NCBI RefSeq assembly: GCF_002102185.1
Contig: NZ_LQOW01000027.1
Location: 1 to 64,000, forward strand
Reading direction: 5' to 3'
DNA from: Mycobacterium fragae
GTDB lineage: Bacteria; Actinomycetota; Actinomycetes; Mycobacteriales; Mycobacteriaceae
Length of the DNA: 64,000 bases
Below are positions 46,401 through 54,134 of the stretch, one piece after another. The notes under the pieces are model-generated. The model ran no database searches. It worked only from the letters and a program-made list of their open reading frames with translations, and was not told the DNA's origin. Position 1 is the first letter of the stretch. Every line of letters begins with the position of its first letter. A program made the position numbers and the translations under genes.

Positions 46401-47731
46401 CGACCACCGACGGCGATCCGGCCACCGCGTGGATTGCGCCGCAGCGGGTGGTGCAGCAGAAGACACCGCCGACGCTGACCATCACCCTGCCCCGGCCGAC
46501 CGAGGTGACCGGGCTGCGCCTGCTGCCCGCCGCGTCGCCGGTACCCGCGCATCCCACGCTGGTCGCCGTCGACCTCGGCGACGGCCCGCAGGTCCGCGAA
46601 GTGCGCACATCCGGCGACGGGGCCGGCGGAGCACAAAGCCTGTCGCTGAAACCGCGGATCACCGACAGGGTCACGCTCAGCCTGCTCGACTGGGACGACG
46701 TCATCGACCGCACCGCGCTGGGCTTCGACCAGCTCAAGCCGCCGGGGCTGGCCGAGATCGCGGTGCTCGGCAGCGACCACCGACCCGTGGCGGCCGCCGA
46801 CCCCGCGCGTAACCGGGCCCGCGCAATCACCGTCGACTGCGCCCACGGTCCGGTGCTCGCCATCGCCGGCAGGTTCGTGCACACGACGATCAAGACCACG
46901 GTCGGAGCACTGCTGCGCGGCGACCCGGTGGCCGCCCAACCGTGCGAGCGTCAGCCGATCGCGTTGCCGGCCGGTCAGCAGGAGCTGTTGATCAGCCCGG
47001 GCGAGCGGTTCGTCGTCGACGGCGCTCAGCTATCCGGGCCACTCGCCGCCGAATTGCCCAGTGCCAGAACGGTTCAGGCCGATACCGGGGTATGGAGTCC
47101 GGCCCGTCGCGAGATCCGGCTACCGGACGCGACGACGTCGCGGGTGCTGGTGGTGCCGGAAAGCATCAATCCCGGTTGGGTGGCACGCACCAGCTCCGGG
47201 ATCAGACTGACGCCGGTAGCGGTCAACGGATGGCAGCAGGGCTGGGTGATGCCGGCGGGAACGTCCGGCACCGTCACGCTCGCCTTCGCGCCCAATTCGT
47301 GGTACCGGGCCGGCCTGGCCAGCGGGCTGGCGCTGCTGCCGCTGTTGGCGCTGATGGCGTGGTGGCCCGCGCGCCGCCGGCAGCGAGAAGACGCTCCCGC
47401 CCGCCCGTGGGCACCCGGGCCGTGGGCCTCGGTTGCGCTGCTTTCCGCTGGGGGGCTGGTCGCCGGCGTCGTGGGCGTCGTGGTGTTCGGCGCCGCGTTG
47501 GGGCTCCAGTGGATGCTGCGTGATCAGCCGCGGCACCGGTCGACGGTCAACGTGGTGTTGAGCGCAAGTGGACTGATTCTGGCCGGTGCCGCGCTGTCCC
47601 GGCATCCGTGGCGGTCGGTCCACGGTTACGCCGGGCACTCCGCCGGTGTGCAACTGCTGGCTCTGATTTCGCTGGCGGCAGTGGCCGCGTCGGTGGTCGT
47701 GTCGCGACGGCGGCCCTCGATTTCCGACTGA
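43460..47731 (+). CDS. aftD: AftD, alpha-(1->3)-arabinofuranosyltransferase (GT-C)
   Basis: 1423 residues, the size of AftD. The start is a TTG inside the preceding small gene. The N-terminal third has about 11 membrane helices of a GT-C transferase, with acidic loop residues near the start (PGQISPDTKLDLTANPL). The C-terminal half is extracytoplasmic with discoidin/CBM-like modules (AIDGDPATAWVSNGLQSA near 755 and TDGDPATAWIAPQRV near 980). Two more membrane helices and a basic tail follow. It adds branching arabinose to arabinogalactan and lipoarabinomannan from decaprenyl-phosphoarabinose. Confidence 0.95.
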   Translation: MSTATAASLSSPLSRRWLWLVGTVALALSFVQSPGQISPDTKLDLTANPLRFLVRATNLWNSELPFGQAQNQAYGYLFPHGTFFLAGHLLGLPGWITQRLWWALLLTVGFWGLLRVAEALHIGTPTSRVIAAAAFALSPRVLTTLGSISSETLPIMLAPWVLLPTILALRADPGRSVRRLAGQAGLAVALMGAVNAIATLAGCLPAVIWWACHRPNRLWWRYTGWWLVALALAMSWWLVALVLMARISPPFLDFIESSGVTTQWSSLVEVLRGTDSWTPFVAPDATAGAPLVTGSVAILGTCLVAAAGLAGLAGMAMRGGPVSGRLVTMLLVGVVLLAAGYGGGLGSPMAHQVQAFLDAGGAPLRNVHKLESLIRIPVLLGLAELLGRIPLPGSAPRPVWIHALAHPERDKRVAAGIAVLTALLVSTSLAWTGRITPPGTFSAIPRYWHETADWLTEHNTGTPAPGRVLVVPGAPFATQLWGTSHDEPFQVLGESPWGVRDSIPLTPPQTIRALDSVQRLFAAGRPSLGLADTLARQGISYVVLRNDLDPDTSRSARPILVHRAIAGSPRLQKVAQFGAPVGPGPVSGFVSDSGLRPRYPAVEIYRVLKDEAAARNPAAPYLVDTDQLARVDGGSEVLLRLDERGRLLGEPALGPVLTTAEATRAGLPTPVVTATDTPVARETDYGRVDNHSSAIRAAGDARHTFNRVPDYPTPGAPTVYGGWTGGRLTVSSSSSDATALPDVATASSPAAAIDGDPATAWVSNGLQSAVGQWLQVDFDHPVTNAVITVKPSATAVGAQVRRIQVSTVNGTTTLRFDEAGKPLTAALPYGETPWVRVTAIGTNDGSAGVQFGITDLSITQYDAFGFAHPVDLRHTVLVPGPPGNAAVARWDLGAEPLDRPGCAEGPGDPGIMHCAASMALLPETPVTFSRTLTVPQPVSVTPAVWVRARQGPKLADLIAEPDTARAKGDSDLVDVLGSAYATTDGDPATAWIAPQRVVQQKTPPTLTITLPRPTEVTGLRLLPAASPVPAHPTLVAVDLGDGPQVREVRTSGDGAGGAQSLSLKPRITDRVTLSLLDWDDVIDRTALGFDQLKPPGLAEIAVLGSDHRPVAAADPARNRARAITVDCAHGPVLAIAGRFVHTTIKTTVGALLRGDPVAAQPCERQPIALPAGQQELLISPGERFVVDGAQLSGPLAAELPSARTVQADTGVWSPARREIRLPDATTSRVLVVPESINPGWVARTSSGIRLTPVAVNGWQQGWVMPAGTSGTVTLAFAPNSWYRAGLASGLALLPLLALMAWWPARRRQREDAPARPWAPGPWASVALLSAGGLVAGVVGVVVFGAALGLQWMLRDQPRHRSTVNVVLSASGLILAGAALSRHPWRSVHGYAGHSAGVQLLALISLAAVAASVVVSRRRPSISD

Positions 47732-47782
47732 TTGGCGAGATACGCGGGACAATGGACGCTTACCGTCCAAGGAGCCGCGGGC

Positions 47783-49231
47783 ATGGGATGGTTGAGCGCA
47801 CCCGAATATTGGCTGGGCCGACTGATACTGGAGCGCGGTATCGCGGCCGTGTACCTGATTGCATTCGTCGCTGCCGCGCGCCAATTCCGCGCGCTGATCG
47901 GCGAGCACGGAATGTTGCCGGTCCCCCAATATCTGGCGCGGGTGTCCTTCCGCCAGGTGCCGAGCCTCTTCCACTTCCGCTATTCCGATCGGCTGTTCGC
48001 CGTCGTCGCGTGGCTGGGTGCGGCGCTGTCGGCGGCGATCATCGCTGGGGTGACCGGCCTGGTGCCGCTTTGGGCGGCGATGTCGATGTGGCTGCTGCTC
48101 TGGATTCTTTATCTGTCGATCGTCAACGTCGGACAGACCTGGTATTCGTTCGGCTGGGAGTCGCTGCTACTGGAGACCGGTTTTCTGGCGATCTTCCTCG
48201 GAAACGACCGGGTCGCTCCGCCGCTGCTGACGATGTGGTTGGCGCGCTTGCTGCTGTTCCGGCTCGAGTTCGGTGCGGGACTGATCAAGCTGCGTGGCGA
48301 CTCGTGCTGGCGCGATCTGACCTGCCTGTACTACCACCACGAGACGCAACCGATGCCCGGGCCGCTGAGCTGGTTCTTCCATCATTTGCCCAAGCCGCTG
48401 CACCGAATCGAGGTGGCGGGCAACCATTTCGCGCAGCTCGTGGTGCCGTTCGGGTTGTTCGCCCCGCAGCCGGTGGCCAGCGTGGCGGGGGCGATTGTCG
48501 TCATCACCCAACTGTGGTTGGTGGCCTCCGGCAACTTCGCGTGGCTCAACTGGTTGACGATTCTGTTGGGCTGCAGCGTAATAGACGCGTCGTCATGGTC
48601 GGCCGTGTTTCCGATCCCAGCGCCGTCCGCGATGGCTTCGACGCCGCCGTGGTTCGCCGGCCTGGTGATCGTGTTCGCGGCGGTGTCGCTGTTTTTGACC
48701 TACTGGCCGGTGCGCAACATGATTTCCCGCGCACAGCGAATGAACATGTCATTCAACCCCCTCCATTTGATCAACACCTACGGCGCATTCGGCAGCATCG
48801 GGCGAACCCGCCGGGAGGTGGTGATCGAAGGTACCGACGAGGCAGAGATCACCGATCACACGGTGTGGAAGGAATACGAGTTCAAGGGCAAGCCCGGAGC
48901 GATTCGCCGGCTGCCGCCGCAATGGGCGCCGTATCACCTCCGCCTGGACTGGCTGATGTGGTTCGCGGCCATCTCCCCGCACTACGCATACCCGTGGCTT
49001 CGGGGATTCCTGGTACGGCTACTGCAGAACGACCCGCCGACGCTGCGTCTGCTGCGCCACAATCCCTTCCCGGATACGCCGCCGCGCTATGTGCGAGCCC
49101 AGCTTTACCGCTACCGGTTCACCACATGGCGGGAACTCGTGCGCGAACGGGCGTGGTGGCATCGCACACTCGAGGGTGGTTACCTGCGACCCGTTGCGTT
49201 GGAGAAGGTGACGTTCCGGGGAGCCGAGTGA
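47783..49231 (+). CDS. Polytopic membrane protein, lipase-maturation-factor (LMF1)-like, Rv0235c type
   Basis: 482 residues, identical in length to Rv0235c, from ATG 47783 behind CAAGGAG. Many membrane helices are followed by a soluble C-terminal part with WAPYHLRLDWLMWFAAISP and LLQNDPPTLRLLRHNPFPD, typical of the LMF1 family. Eukaryotic LMF1 helps lipases fold in the ER; the bacterial role is unknown. A decayed copy of its coding bases 48558-48703 is found at 53750-53894. Confidence 0.88.
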   Translation: MGWLSAPEYWLGRLILERGIAAVYLIAFVAAARQFRALIGEHGMLPVPQYLARVSFRQVPSLFHFRYSDRLFAVVAWLGAALSAAIIAGVTGLVPLWAAMSMWLLLWILYLSIVNVGQTWYSFGWESLLLETGFLAIFLGNDRVAPPLLTMWLARLLLFRLEFGAGLIKLRGDSCWRDLTCLYYHHETQPMPGPLSWFFHHLPKPLHRIEVAGNHFAQLVVPFGLFAPQPVASVAGAIVVITQLWLVASGNFAWLNWLTILLGCSVIDASSWSAVFPIPAPSAMASTPPWFAGLVIVFAAVSLFLTYWPVRNMISRAQRMNMSFNPLHLINTYGAFGSIGRTRREVVIEGTDEAEITDHTVWKEYEFKGKPGAIRRLPPQWAPYHLRLDWLMWFAAISPHYAYPWLRGFLVRLLQNDPPTLRLLRHNPFPDTPPRYVRAQLYRYRFTTWRELVRERAWWHRTLEGGYLRPVALEKVTFRGAE

Positions 49232-49294
49232 GGTTAGGCGCTCAGATTGGCGGCGCGGATCCCGTCTCCGACCTTTTGTCGACGGCAGGATCAA

Positions 49295-50404
49295 TTACAC
49301 CGCGGGGACGTCACGCGTCGTGTCGGCGCGCGGTCCGGCAGCGTCCCTGCGCAACCCAATTGACGGCGGGATGGCCTCGGCAGAAATACGGCGGCTGAAT
49401 ACCCAATACGTCCAAGCCTGGGCAACGAGTACCGCCGGGGCGGTGATTAGCGCGGCCCACGTCATGATCTTCAGCGTGTAGGGAGTCGACGACCCGTTGT
49501 AGATGGTGACGCTCCACTGCGGGTTCAGTGTCGACGGCACCAGGTTGGGATACAGCGCGCCAAATAGCAGCACGACGACCGCGGCGACGACGAGCGTTGT
49601 GCAGACGAAAGTCCACCCCTCCCTGGGGTTTCCGGTCATGATTTTCAGGCCGATCCGCTGACGCCACACAAGTGCGACCGCGGCCAGCTGGGCGGCTACG
49701 GCGACCGCCAGCAGATACCAGGTCCAGTCCTTTCCATGGGCCAACTGGGTCCACAGGCCGAATACTGCGACGACGGCCGTCACGGGCAATGACATGACTG
49801 TTGCGAAACGCAACGCGTCTTCGCGAACGCCTTGGGCGGTCTTGAGGACCAGAAAAGCCGCACCGTGGAATAGGAACAGGGCGGTGGTCGCCACACCGCC
49901 CAACACAGTGTAGGGGTTGATGATGTCGCCGAACGCGAGATGGACCCGATGGTTCGCGTCCACCGGCAGTCCCCGTATCAGGATCGCGAATGCGACGCCC
50001 CAGAGCACTGCGGGGAGCCAGGATCCGGCCGCGATGCCGATATCGGCCCAACTGCGCCACTTTGTGTCGTCGATCTTCCCACGCCATTCGATGGCCACGG
50101 CACGCAGGATCATCCCGAACAAAATGGCCAGCAAGGGTAGATAGAGCGCAGAAAAAACCGTGGCGTACCAGTTGGGGAACGCGGCGAACATGGAACCGCC
50201 GGCGACGATCAGCCACACTTCGTTGCCGTCCCAGACCGGCCCGATCGTGTTGAGGACGGTTCGTCGGTGCTGCTCGGCGTCGCCCTTGGCGACGCGGCCC
50301 AGCGGCGCCATCAACATCCCAACCCCGAAGTCGAAGCCCTCCAGAATGAAAAAGCCGACGAATAGTGCGGCGAGGATTGCGAACCAGAGTTCATGCAAAT
50401 CCAC
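49295..50404 (-). CDS. cydB: Cytochrome bd menaquinol oxidase subunit II (CydB)
   Basis: 369 residues with about eight to nine membrane helices. The start MDLHELWFAILAALFVGFFILEGFDFGVGM and the block TIGPVWDGNEVWLIVAGGSMFAAFPNWYA are CydB signatures. It follows cydA after 16 bp. With CydA it reduces O2 to water using menaquinol, without pumping protons. M. tuberculosis has its cydABDC genes elsewhere, so this copy is either a second bd oxidase or a relocated one. No cydDC (assembly exporter) genes are adjacent. Confidence 0.93.
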   Translation of the reverse strand: MDLHELWFAILAALFVGFFILEGFDFGVGMLMAPLGRVAKGDAEQHRRTVLNTIGPVWDGNEVWLIVAGGSMFAAFPNWYATVFSALYLPLLAILFGMILRAVAIEWRGKIDDTKWRSWADIGIAAGSWLPAVLWGVAFAILIRGLPVDANHRVHLAFGDIINPYTVLGGVATTALFLFHGAAFLVLKTAQGVREDALRFATVMSLPVTAVVAVFGLWTQLAHGKDWTWYLLAVAVAAQLAAVALVWRQRIGLKIMTGNPREGWTFVCTTLVVAAVVVLLFGALYPNLVPSTLNPQWSVTIYNGSSTPYTLKIMTWAALITAPAVLVAQAWTYWVFSRRISAEAIPPSIGLRRDAAGPRADTTRDVPAV

Positions 50405-50420
50405 CGGCGATCAATTCCTT

Positions 50421-51869
50421 TCAGTACGCGAACGACAGCGGCGCAACCTCGTCCTCACTCGGCGCCGCGGGAGGCGCTGGTTCGGCATCGTGCTCCTGGG
50501 GCCCGGCAACCACGTAGCGGCGCATCAACCCGAACCAGATCACCGCGAGCACACCGTAGACCAGCGTGAGTGTGATCAGCGAGAACAGCACCATACCGGC
50601 GACGTGGTCGGACACGCCCTGGTGCACGGTGATGTGGATCATCGGATCCCCGTTCGGGTTGGGTGCCACGATCCACGGTTGGCGGCCCATTTCGGTGAAT
50701 ATCCACCCGGCGCTGTTGGCCAAGAACGGGGTCGGGATCGTCAGCAGCGCGAACCAGGACAGCCACCGCAGCTTGGGAATGCGGCCGCCTCGCGTCATCC
50801 ATAGGGCCGCAAGGCAAAACAATAGCGGCACGGCGAGCAGTCCGACCATCGCGCGGAACGACCAGTACGTCACGAACAGGTTCGGCTGGTAGTTGCCCGG
50901 TCCGAACTGTTTCTCGTCTCGCTGTTGGATGTCTTTGACACCTTCGAGCGTTACACCGCTGAACTTGCCTTCGGCCAGGAAGGGCAGCGCGTATCGCGCC
51001 TCGAGGACGCGCACGACGCTGTCGCAATTGTTGTGGGTACCCACCGTCAGGATCGAGAACGTTGGGTCGGTTGCCGTGTGGCACAAAGATTCCGCCGACG
51101 CCATTTTCATCGGCTGCTGCTTGAACATCAGCTTGCCCTGGACGTCCCCGGTGAAGAACAGCGCCACGGCGGCCACCAGCACAACCCAGCAGCCCAGGAT
51201 GGTCGCCGGTCGGTACATGGTGCGCGCCTCGTCCGCTGTCGGTTCGCGCACCATCAACCAGGTAGAGATCGCGGCGACGAACACACCGGCGGTCACCCAG
51301 CTGCCCACGACAGTATGCGTAAATGCCGCTATCGCAGTGTTATTCGTGAAAAGCGCTACGATACTGTCGAGTTCGGCGCGTTTGGTCGCCGGGTTGTAAT
51401 GCGCTCCGACCGGATGTTGCATAAACGAGTTGGCGGCGATGATAAAGAACGCAGAGACGTTCACCGAGATCGCCACGACCCAGATGCATCCCAGGTGCAC
51501 GAGGCGCGGCAGCCGGCTCCAGCCGAAGATCCACAATCCGACGAAGACCGACTCGAAGAAGAACGCGGCGAGCCCCTCCATGGCCAGTGGTGCGCCGAAG
51601 ATGTCACCGACGAAGCGTGAATATTCGCTCCAGTTCATGCCGAACTGGAACTCTTGGACGATCCCGGTTGCCACCCCCAACGCAAAGTTGATCAGGAACA
51701 ACTTGCCGAAAAACTTCGCCAATCGATACCAGGAGGTGTTGTCGGTGACCACCCAGACCGTCTGCATCAACGCGATCAGCGGAGCCAGTCCGATCGTCAG
51801 CGGCACCATGATGAAGTGGTAGACGGTCGTGATCCCGAACTGCCACCGCGAAACATCGACTATGCCCAT
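50421..51869 (-). CDS. cydA: Cytochrome bd menaquinol oxidase subunit I (CydA)
   Basis: 482 residues. Likely haem ligands line up with E. coli CydA: His18 (haem b595/d region), His185 and Met394 (haem b558; GWIFTEMGRQPW). The acidic residues Glu99 and Glu106 of the proton path are also present. The quinol loop is short, the Gram-positive/actinobacterial form. It is upstream of cydB and 45 bp downstream of gabD2 on the same strand, so the three may be one transcript. Expression would be expected under low oxygen or nitric-oxide stress. Confidence 0.93.
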   Translation of the reverse strand: MGIVDVSRWQFGITTVYHFIMVPLTIGLAPLIALMQTVWVVTDNTSWYRLAKFFGKLFLINFALGVATGIVQEFQFGMNWSEYSRFVGDIFGAPLAMEGLAAFFFESVFVGLWIFGWSRLPRLVHLGCIWVVAISVNVSAFFIIAANSFMQHPVGAHYNPATKRAELDSIVALFTNNTAIAAFTHTVVGSWVTAGVFVAAISTWLMVREPTADEARTMYRPATILGCWVVLVAAVALFFTGDVQGKLMFKQQPMKMASAESLCHTATDPTFSILTVGTHNNCDSVVRVLEARYALPFLAEGKFSGVTLEGVKDIQQRDEKQFGPGNYQPNLFVTYWSFRAMVGLLAVPLLFCLAALWMTRGGRIPKLRWLSWFALLTIPTPFLANSAGWIFTEMGRQPWIVAPNPNGDPMIHITVHQGVSDHVAGMVLFSLITLTLVYGVLAVIWFGLMRRYVVAGPQEHDAEPAPPAAPSEDEVAPLSFAY

Positions 51870-51914
51870 CAGCGCTGACCTACCGAGTCGAATTGGTTGG
51901 GCATCGCTGTTCTC

Positions 51915-53471
51915 CTACTTGACTCCGGGCAGCCGTTTGAGGGCGCGCAGTCCAGCGGTCATGATCCGCGCATAGCGGTCGGGCTTTAGCCAAGTCGGGG
52001 CGCCGACGGGCAGCAGGCGTTCGGTCGCAATCGTCTGCGATTCGGTGTATTTGAGGATTCCGTGCTCACCATGGCGGCGCCCGAGGCCCGACGCCTTCAT
52101 GCCGCCCATCGGTGCGTCGACCGATCCCCAGGCCGCCGCATAGGCCTCGTTGACATTGACGGTGCCCGCCTGCAGGCGGGCGGCAACTCGCTGGCCGTGC
52201 TTCGGATCCGAGGTCCAGACGCTGAAGTTGAGGCCGTAGTCGCTGTCGTTGGCCTTCGCGATCGCCTGGTCCTCGCTCTCGACGCGGTAGAGCGACACAA
52301 CCGGCCCGAACGTCTCGTCGGCGAACGCAAGCATGCCTTCGCGAACCCCGGAAAGGATTGTCGGCTCGTAGAAGTGCGGTCCGATGTCGGGGCGCGCCTT
52401 GCCACCGGCCAGCACGGCGGCGCCCTTGGCCACCGCGTCGTCGACATGGTCGATTACGGTCTTGAGCTGCTTCTCGGAGATCAGCGAACCCATATCGCCC
52501 GAGTAGTCCAGGGCGGCGGAGAGTTTCAACGCCTTGGCGGCGTCCGCGTAACGCGTGGTGAATTCATCCCACAGGGTCGCCGGGACGTAGATGCGCTCGA
52601 CCGAGATGCACAACTGCCCGGCATTGGAGAACGCGGCCCGCAGCGCGCCAGATACCGCCTTGCCGACATCGGCGTCGTCGAGGACGAGCAGCGCGTTCTT
52701 GCCGCCCAACTCCATCGAGCAGTCGATCAGCTGGTGACCCGCCTGCGCCGCGACGGTGCGGCCGACAGCGGTGGAACCGGTGAACATCAAATAGTCCGAC
52801 TGCTCGATGATCGGCGCGCCTAACTCCGAGCCGGATCCGGTGACGACTTGCACCAAACCCGGCGGCATGCCGGCCTCCTCGAGCAACTGCACCGCCCACA
52901 GCGCCGAAAACGGTGTCTGCTGATCGGGTTTGGTCAGCACCGCATTGCCTGCGACGATCGCCGGGATGGCGTCGCTGATGCCGAGCGTCAGCGGATAGTT
53001 CCACGGCGAGATGATGCCGACCAGGCCCTTGGGGTGATGGAGTTCGGTGACCTGGGTGAGCATCAGCTGCACACCTTGACGTCGTTTCGGACGCAGGTAG
53101 TCGGCGGCGGTATTGGCGTAGTACCGGGCCGTCAAGCATACGTCGAGGACTTCCTCGAACGCATGCCGGCGCGCCTTGCCGTTCTCCAGTTGGATCAGAT
53201 CGAGGACTTCATCCTGTCGCTTGAGCACCAGATCGTGGAAGCGCAGCAGCACGGAAGCTCGTTCCTTGATCGGCCGGGCGGCCCATCCCGGCTGAACCGC
53301 CCGGGCGCGCGCGGCGGCAGCGGCTACATCATCAGGTGTGCAGCGCGGGACATCCCCAAGCGGCTGACCGGTCATCGCGTTGGTGACCTCCAGGCGGGAG
53401 GGCGCGTCCGCGGCTTCCACCTGGCTCGCCAATTCTTTGAGAAAAACAGTGTTTCCGTCGAATGCGGTCAT
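51915..53471 (-). CDS. gabD2: GabD2-type succinate-semialdehyde dehydrogenase
   Basis: 518 residues, equal in length to M. tuberculosis GabD2 (Rv1731). Aldehyde dehydrogenase features: nucleophile Cys288 in NAGQLCIS, general base Glu254 in MELGGKN, cofactor motif FTGSTAVG near 230, and WNYPLTLGISDAIPAI near 157. It oxidises succinic semialdehyde, or a related aldehyde, to the acid. A PucR regulator fragment begins at its upstream edge in the divergent direction, consistent with a lost regulator-target pair. Substrate specificity is inferred from the family. Confidence 0.85.
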   Translation of the reverse strand: MTAFDGNTVFLKELASQVEAADAPSRLEVTNAMTGQPLGDVPRCTPDDVAAAAARARAVQPGWAARPIKERASVLLRFHDLVLKRQDEVLDLIQLENGKARRHAFEEVLDVCLTARYYANTAADYLRPKRRQGVQLMLTQVTELHHPKGLVGIISPWNYPLTLGISDAIPAIVAGNAVLTKPDQQTPFSALWAVQLLEEAGMPPGLVQVVTGSGSELGAPIIEQSDYLMFTGSTAVGRTVAAQAGHQLIDCSMELGGKNALLVLDDADVGKAVSGALRAAFSNAGQLCISVERIYVPATLWDEFTTRYADAAKALKLSAALDYSGDMGSLISEKQLKTVIDHVDDAVAKGAAVLAGGKARPDIGPHFYEPTILSGVREGMLAFADETFGPVVSLYRVESEDQAIAKANDSDYGLNFSVWTSDPKHGQRVAARLQAGTVNVNEAYAAAWGSVDAPMGGMKASGLGRRHGEHGILKYTESQTIATERLLPVGAPTWLKPDRYARIMTAGLRALKRLPGVK

Positions 53472-53473
53472 GA

Positions 53474-53680
53474 CTTTGCCAGAATACGCTTCGAGTGTTC
53501 TTGCGCACCGGCTCGAGTTACAAGGCGGCCGCCGAGGAGCTGCATCTGCATTCTGACTCTGTGAAGTACCGCGTCCACAGGGCCGTCGAACGCCGCGGCA
53601 GACCGATCACGGACGACCGCCTCGACGTCGAAGTCGCCTTGCTGCTTTGACACTGGTACGGCGCCGCCGTATTGCGGTAG
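53474..53680 (+). pseudogene. 3' remnant of a PucR-family regulator gene
   Basis: The frame reads LRVFLRTGSSYKAAAEELHL, HSDSVKYRVHRAVERRGRPI and LDVEVALLL, then a TGA at 53648, then HWYGAAVLR and TAG. This is the C-terminal helix-turn-helix and tail of PucR/CdaR-type regulators. The N-terminal sensing part is missing, since the frame starts at the edge of gabD2. The internal TGA sits where a Cys codon is usual. It was probably once divergent from gabD2. Confidence 0.75.
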
Positions 53681-53683
53681 CTA

Positions 53684-53749
53684 TTACAACGTCTCGCCCA
53701 GCTGACCGAGCCGCTCGGTCAGCCGCAGGATCTCCGAATAGTCGGTTGG
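53684..53749 (-). pseudogene. 3' remnant of a second TPP-enzyme gene
   Basis: On the minus strand it reads DYSEILRLTERLGQLGETL then TAA. The intact enzyme at 56008-57654 ends DYSENLRLTERLGQLDETL. At DNA level about 84% of bases agree over 68 bp. The amino-acid reading is kept, so this was the end of a real paralogue or an older duplicate. Confidence 0.75.
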
Positions 53750-53894
53750 CGATTCTGTTGGGCTGCAGCGTAATCGACGCTTCGTCATGGTCGGCCGTGT
53801 TCCCGATCCCAGCACCGCCCGCGATGGCCCAAGACCCCGCCGGTTCGCCCGCCTGGTGATCGTGTTCGCGGCGGTGTCGCTGTTTTTGACCTAC
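53750..53894 (+). pseudogene. Decayed partial copy of the LMF-like gene
   Basis: Nearly the same bases as 48558-48703 inside the LMF-like gene, starting at GATTCTGTTGGGCTGCAGCG and ending at CTGTTTTTGACCTAC. About nine-tenths of bases match, and a one-base deletion breaks the frame around 53830-53845. No start or end of the parent gene is included. Confidence 0.85.
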
Positions 53895-54003
53895 GCTTGC
53901 GGGCTGGCCACGCCATCCGAGGTGCCCATCCGACGCAGCCGCTACTTAACTCCATACGCGGCCCTTGGCCTTATGCGTTTGGTATGAGGATGGCGGGCAC
54001 CGT

Positions 54004-54024
54004 TGATAACGACAACCATTTTCA
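54004..54024 (-). promoter_or_regulatory. Zur-like zinc operator candidate upstream of the orphan PPE gene
   Basis: On the minus strand it reads TGAAAATGGTTGTCGTT then ATCA. It is an imperfect 10-1-10 palindrome with TGATAA/TTTTCA ends. Seventeen of 21 bases match the site at 9535-9555 before ESX-3. It lies 51-71 bp upstream of the 19-codon frame. This suggests shared zinc control of ESX-3 and this PPE. Confidence 0.6.
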
Positions 54025-54074
54025 AATACCGTCTCGGCGACCCGTTAGCCTTTCCAGCCCAGGAGTTGCCGAAG

Positions 54075-54134
54075 ATGACGTTGCCTGCCGCACCCACCAC
54101 GCTGATCGCTGACTGCAGCGGGGGCATTCGCTGA
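54075..54134 (+). CDS. Short upstream frame (19 codons) coupled to the orphan PPE gene
   Basis: The frame reads [19 protein letters not shown] and stops in TGATG, sharing one base with the PPE start codon. A good CAGGAG site lies 9 bases before its ATG. It occupies the place where a PE gene normally precedes a PPE gene. It begins MTL like PE5 but shows no PE domain. It may be a leader peptide for coupling, or the relic of a lost PE partner. Confidence 0.45.
   Translation: MTLPAAPTTLIADCSGGIR

Larger units (their letters stand above)
53472..54133. other. Scar of degraded gene fragments between gabD2 and the orphan PPE gene
   Basis: This 662-bp stretch has no intact gene apart from a 19-codon frame at its end. 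It is a patchwork: the 3' part of a PucR regulator gene (53474-53680), the 3' end of a TPP-enzyme paralogue on the minus strand (53684-53749), a 145-bp copy of the LMF-like gene (53750-53894), then an AT-richer promoter segment with a Zur-like site (54004-54024). The pieces abut with almost no spacer, which points to deletions and a copying event. Confidence 0.8.

Noticed and set aside
53900..54074. IdeR box before the orphan PPE gene
   Set aside because: CGTTAGCC near 54043 matches only a half-site; no palindrome of the IdeR type is present, so iron control was not claimed.
53472..54133. Insertion sequence or transposase as cause of the scar
   Set aside because: No transposase frame, terminal inverted repeats or target duplication were seen; only gene fragments.
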